Part shown: piece after piece, positions 59,091-64,000 of the stretch
Layout of the letters: each line of letters starts with the position of its first letter
Numbering within the stretch: position 1 is the stretch's first letter
Assembly (NCBI GenBank): GCA_964017065.1
Contig: OZ024784.1
Span: 16,721,152-16,785,151, forward strand
Direction: 5' to 3'
DNA from: Haliclona indistincta
Lineage: Eukaryota > Porifera > Demospongiae > Haplosclerida > Chalinidae
Length of the DNA stretch: 64,000 nucleotides
The notes under the pieces: generated by a model
The model's database searches: none
What the model saw: the letters and a program-made list of their open reading frames with translations, nothing else
Told to the model about the DNA's origin: nothing
Made by a program: the position numbers and the translations under genes

Positions 59091-59900
59091 CTACTATAGT
59101 CTTGCTAGTCTACTGTAGTGGTGCAGACACTCTCCTGTAGTATGCATTTGACTGCATAGTGCAACTGGAATCACTGTTCAGGTCATTTTTGTGAATTTGG
59201 TGCGACTGGATTGCTCTAGTGGTGCAGACGCTCTCCTGTAGTATGCATTTGACTGCATAGTGCAACTGGAATCACTGTTCAGGTCATTTTTGTGAATTTG
59301 GTGCAACTGGTCTGCTCTAGTGGATCAGACCCTCTTCTGTAGTATGCATTTGACCGCATCTTGCAACTGGAATCACTGTTTAGGTCATTTTTGTGAATTT
59401 GGTGCAACGGGTCTGCTCTAGTGGATCAGACGCTCTCCTGTAGTATGCATTTGACTGCATAGTGCAACTGGAATCACTGTTCAGGTCATTTTTGTGAATT
59501 TGGTGCAACTGGTCTGCTCTAGTGGATCAGACCCTCTTCTGTAGTATGCATTTGACCGCATCTTGCAACTGGAATCACTGTTCGGGTCATTTTTGTGAAT
59601 TTGGTGCAACTGGTCTGCTCTAGTGGATCAGACGCTCTCCTGTAGTATGCATTTGACCGCATCTTGCAACTGGAATCACTGTTCAGGTCATTTTTGTGAA
59701 TTATTTGGTGCAACTGGTCTGCTCTAGTGGATCAGACGCTCTCCTGTAGTATGCATTTGACCGCATCTTGCAACTGGAATCACTTTTTAAGTCATTTTTG
59801 TGAATTTGGTGCAACTGGTCTGCTCTAGTGGATCAGATCCTCTTCTGTAGTATGCATTTGACCGCATCTTGCAACTGGAATCACACTGTTCGGGTCAGTT
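59091..59900 (+). repeat. 101-bp tandem satellite
   Basis: About eight head-to-tail units of 101 bp with landmarks TCTGCTCTAGTGGATCAGAC, GTAGTATGCATTTGACCGCA and GCAACTGGAATCACTGTTCA. Units fall into two alternating types (CCCTCTTCTG / CGCTCTCCTG), suggesting that pairs were copied together. One unit has a 4-bp insertion (TATT near 59702). Confidence 0.92.
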
Positions 59901-60396
59901 TTGATTAGTTTACTACGTACTCCATAATACATACTACTGAAGACGGTTTGATCCACTAGAGTAAACACTGTTTATGATACGTTAATTCAATAACTGCACG
60001 TCTCTGAAATCAACTTATGATGCAATAATATCATGTTTAGATTATAAATTTTTAATTGATTTGTTAGCAGCTGTTAATTTTCTTATAATTACGATACCAT
60101 AAATAAAATGAACAATGCAACATAAAGTTCTCTCTGTTCATATATGATAGGGAAGCTTTGATCCTTTTCAATGAAGAATTCCTCTGTTCAACAATTTCAC
60201 TGTTGAGATCCTGGTATTGTGGATAACAATTCATTATGAATCGCATTATGTACCGAGAAGCCCCTGAGGCGTTGCCATGGTAATCACGTGATTCCCATTA
60301 ATAACCCCTTAAGCGCTGTGGAGAAAGATATAATACAAGAGTACGAGGTACAGCATATGGGTTTGCTTAGTGATCGTAGACTAGCAATGTAAACGA

Positions 60397-63300
60397 CTAT
60401 TCAATGGTACAACTGTATGTAGTGATTTGCTGAAATGGACGTTGCTTTGTGCCAGGATGAAGTTGTTTAATCGAGTCAAAGTGTATCCTTGAAACATGTG
60501 CTATTTCCAGCCATCCTGTTGTATGGTTCAGGAAGGGTCGTAGATTCGATGCAATCATAGCATTTTGTGGTGCTCCTGCTGTGCTTCTTGGAGTATATTT
60601 TAGCCATGTTGGCTCTTGTCTGTAGGAGTCCGTTGCAACGTAGATGTCTAGTTGAAAAAGAGTAGCAGTTGCTATTATTTCAACAGTGGTTCCCCAGATG
60701 CATGTCTTCTTCATGTTTTTTATATGGCTAGAAAACTGTGTTCTATTGATAGTGTTATGAAGTTGTTGAAACATTTCATAGCAGCTTTCTTCAAATTTTG
60801 TGATCGTTTTTCGCAGTATGAGGTGATGGTCTTGACTACCGGTGAGCTGGTGAGACAGCGATCTGAACAGGCAGTTGCCGTCTCCTAATACCTGCTGGAT
60901 GCTTCTTCCTTGCTGTTGAAGAAAGGGAACGAGTGCCGCATACCCAGTTTCATCTGGAATTGGAATGTCAGCTGTCTGGCTTCCAGGTGGGGAAACGAAC
61001 CATGGATTGGGTTTAAACAGTCCCTTTACAAATGTAAGTTAAAAGTTACTTCAAGTTGCACATAACATGACCAAAGTTAATACACATACCTGAAGAACTG
61101 TTTCAGTGCTGAGGCGTGTAATAGCCGGCTGAACGATGCTTGTAGAAACTCCTATCATGATATTATCTGATTAAAATTATATGTGACAAAGTAATAATTA
61201 CCTTTTGCCTTAGTTACATCTGTCATTGCAGTGTCATGACAACAAACTCTTTTAATACACCTCTTCTTTTTTCTTCCAGGGCCACCAAACTTTATCATGT
61301 CAATGCAAAACTTGCAGGACCCACAGTCTTCTAGCTGACATCCAGAGCATTCACAATTTCTGCGCTTCTGACCTGAATATAGACATTAATGTTATGTAGA
61401 TCTCCTGTAAGTCTTTAAATTACTCTTTTTATTGCCAGCTTGACTAACTATTGGTTCCTTCTGATTTGACTCTGCATGATAACGCATGGTTATAAGGATT
61501 CTATAGACAATTTTAATTTTAACCTGATTCTCTGCTGATTGCTGTGCATTCATTCGAGCCATCACTATCAAGCTGTGTCTACATAAAATGAATTGTCTCA
61601 TGTCAAGTCATGTAGAGACAGTTTGTAACTTACAACTTCCTGTGTAGATCCATTTTCCAGTTTGGTAATTAAAGCTGATCTTTCTTCGGCATTTGGGCAT
61701 CTAATAATAATAAAAATAAAGGGTAAAAAGTCAAATTTTGTCAACTGGCCTTACTTGAGAACTAGACCGCTTTTTTTCCTTCCAGGAGGTTTGGCAGTTT
61801 GTTTAAAATGCCACTGGAGAGCATTTGTTTGTCCTGGGTAAATAGTTTCACGCCTTTCTAGTGGTTGAGGAGTGGTATTGGTGGTGGTTGTTGCTTTAAA
61901 TACTGACACAGCTCTTTCAAGTAGTGCATTGACATGCGGCAAAAACTGCAGCACAGCATCATTATGTGAAACTGTTGTTTTGAGCTCTCCAAGAAGACTG
62001 TGAAATCTGTTTAGTTGAATTGTGCTATCTGTTTGATTAGCAAAATTCATTACAAAAAAATTAAAAATCAACTGTACCTTTTTGTCGACCTGGGAATGTC
62101 TCCGCAAAAGAAAGATTCGTTTCTGTACTTGATTGATCACATTGTTGTTCAACAGGTGTAGGCTGATTGATGTCATTTGTACATTCAAGAGAATGAACAC
62201 GATGAATATGTTTGCACAAGTGACCATTATTAAAGTCGTAGCAAGCATCATCACATTTGTACATGTGTACACAGAGAAACTGGCACTCCGGAGCTTTGCA
62301 TATTGTCAAGTCATGCCTGTCTTGTTGAACAGAGCACTCAGAGCAAACTGCGGCAACCAACGATATAGAATATCCCTCTGGATTACAGCCTGATTGACTT
62401 TTCACATGCCAGACTCGCTCATTCACTTCCTACATGTACACACAGCAAATTAGCTAAATGTTTGTTAAAGACTCTATAGCTGTATTTTAGTATCACACGT
62501 ACCTGTACATCACTGGCTGGGATTTGTAGTCCACGATCATGACGATTGGCCTCTTTACGCATTTTGCTGCTTGCAGCCGATGGTAGTTGGCGAGTTCTTT
62601 GGTAATTAAAAAAGACATCCTTCTCATACTGGAGTAGGTGATGGAGTAGATAGTCAACTCTACGATTTACTTTTCCGTTCAGATGAACAGTTTTAAGTTG
62701 ATTGTGAAAGCTGTGTAGATTAAGCATTATGTGTAAGTCATGTAGAACATATTATACCTTTCAAGATACATGTTTGTATCAGTATCACCATGTGGAAAGT
62801 GTCGGTAGCACTTAGCCCATTTTTCTGTAAGACACCACTGTATGCTGAATTCTTTATACTGTGTTGCATATTAACAAACCTGCTCTGCTTATGTAATAAG
62901 TGTCGAAGTACTGCACAAAGTCAGGTTCCAAAGGTTGCCAGAACTTAGTGAATTCGGTAACTCTTTCTTGAAATACAGCAGGGCTATGCTCTAATCTTAG
63001 TATGCATAGCATCTTGTACATCTCAGCTTGGTGAGCTGGTTGTACAGATTTTAGCTTGTTTTTCCAAGCCCTATACATGTAGTAATCAAAAATGTGTTGG
63101 CAATAGATTTTGTGTACATTGATTACCTGTCTACATGCCAGTAACAGAGCAAGTGCTTCAATGAATCATCAAATACTCCTTTTGCAGCTGACCAACCTGT
63201 ATTGTCTGTACAATACAAGATAACAAGTATACATGACACATTGCACAACTTACCATCATCAGTCATAACAACATTCACCCTTGTAGAAGAAGACCTACTC

Positions 63301-64000
63301 TGTATTGCTCCCAAAAACGCACCAATTACTTCTGCAGTCTCTACATCAGATATACACCATCCAACTGGCTGTCCTATAATTATTATGCTTGATACATGTA
63401 GAATTGATTTCTTGTTTAATTACCTTTGCCGTATTCATCTGGTACAATGATTGTGATCAGTTTGAACCGATATTGATTGGTGCCATGTGTTGAGTCAACA
63501 CATAAGATGGTAGGGGCATACTTTCTGTACAGCTCCATCTGAAATTCTGTTTGGAGTACTAGTACAAATGAATCTTTGTGTAGCATAGGGTGGGGATCGT
63601 CTAGTGAACCCTGTGGTTTAAATATTAAAACTGGGTCGAACGACTCGTGTTGCAGCTCAGCCACCATCAGTGTGACTGATGTGGCATCGTCTTCATGTCG
63701 CTTGATCAGCCTGTCATCCACCTTTGTTTTGATGTTTCTTATGTCACATTTTGTGACAAAATTCTTCCTTGAAACACACTGATCAAAATTGTGTCGTTCT
63801 GAGCGATCTCCTACTTTCTCTCTTGTATCTGTGTATTCATGTGTTGTTTTATGCTTTACATTAGAACCAATAATTATCACCTTCTAAGATTCTTTCAACA
63901 GGAACTCCAAGGCTAATTTTCATTGCCACTTCATCTTTTGTTGTTTGTGGGAGTGGTAAATGCTTCAGCTCTGATGGGCCTAGCTGGTGTGTGTGTGCAG
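60397..64000 (-). CDS. Transposon protein: MULE transposase - zinc - CXXC - OTU
   Basis: Many-exon gene; its 5' end lies beyond 64000. Order from the N terminus: a MULE-type DDE transposase with ILCVDSTHGTNQYRF (first Asp, ~63500), QPVGWCISD, VVMTDD, LLCYWHVDRAWKNKL, and NMYLESFHNQLK (~62700-62780; the Glu); then a Cys/His cluster (62100-62420: APECQFLCVHMYKCDDACYD, NGHLCKHIHRVH), like a SWIM-type finger; then a CXXC finger (61190-61375: RRNCECSGCQLEDCGSCKFC followed by IDMIKFGGPGRKKRRC, eight Cys); and last an OTU-type cysteine protease (60420-60960: QQVLGDGNCLFRSLSHQL, IWGTTVEIIATATLFQLDIY, AHVSRIHFDSIK), with the catalytic Asp/Cys and a His in place. Exons traced have no stops. The whole is probably the coding part of a Mutator-like transposon; its terminal repeats were not found. 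Confidence 0.82.

Noticed and set aside
59091..59900. CRISPR-like array of regular repeats
   Set aside because: Whole 101-bp units repeat, with no unique spacers, in a eukaryotic genome: a satellite.

Overview
The window is animal nuclear DNA. Genes are split by many small GT-AG introns (often 50-150 nt, down to 51 and 60 nt), spacing is tight, and the gene set is metazoan: a FoxG-like forkhead factor, RalGAP alpha, an ABCB full transporter, mitochondrial-type P450s and a CARD protein. Compact genes, many short inverted-repeat elements and this gene set fit a demosponge such as Amphimedon queenslandica. That assignment is inference; no marker here settles it.

Layout. 1-6.9 kb (+): the C-terminal exons of RalGAP alpha. 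8.2-9.5 kb (-): an intronless FoxG-like gene. 10.6-15.3 kb: TRMT5 (-) and GDPGP1 (+), divergent from a 50-bp promoter that carries a perfect CRE palindrome. 14.7-20.2 kb: a tandem segmental duplication giving two GRHPR genes (-), a truncated RCCD1 copy, a truncated GDPGP1 copy and an intact RCCD1 (+). 20.3-25.5 kb (-): a 12-exon gene, about 1444 aa, that joins a CARD, a class-3 lipase-like domain and a C-terminal dynamin/GBP-like GTPase; it is the strongest candidate for an undescribed system. 25.6-32.5 kb (-): a full ABCB (MDR-like) transporter. 34.8-39.7 kb (-): two tandem mitochondrial-clan-like cytochrome P450 genes.

39.9-64 kb is dominated by mobile and repetitive DNA. It holds a large palindrome, a 33-bp minisatellite, an inverted-repeat element with 10-bp target duplications, a decayed transposase gene, a LINE fragment, and an apparently intact 2.87-kb DNA transposon (54-bp perfect terminal inverted repeats, 9-bp target duplication, IS630/mariner-like transposase plus a second gene). 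Further on are an ORF with a PD-(D/E)xK-like motif, a broken RecQ helicase piece, a fold-back minisatellite, a 101-bp satellite, and finally (60.4-64 kb, -) a transposon gene joining a MULE transposase, a Cys/His zinc cluster, a CXXC zinc finger and an OTU protease domain.

Genes here mostly serve unrelated jobs: Ral GTPase control, transcription, tRNA modification, nucleotide-sugar quality control, glyoxylate reduction, a putative innate-immune effector, drug/lipid export and oxidative metabolism. Exon models were built by hand. For TRMT5, GDPGP1, the CARD gene and the transposon's second gene, the summed exon lengths are whole numbers of codons, which supports the models.
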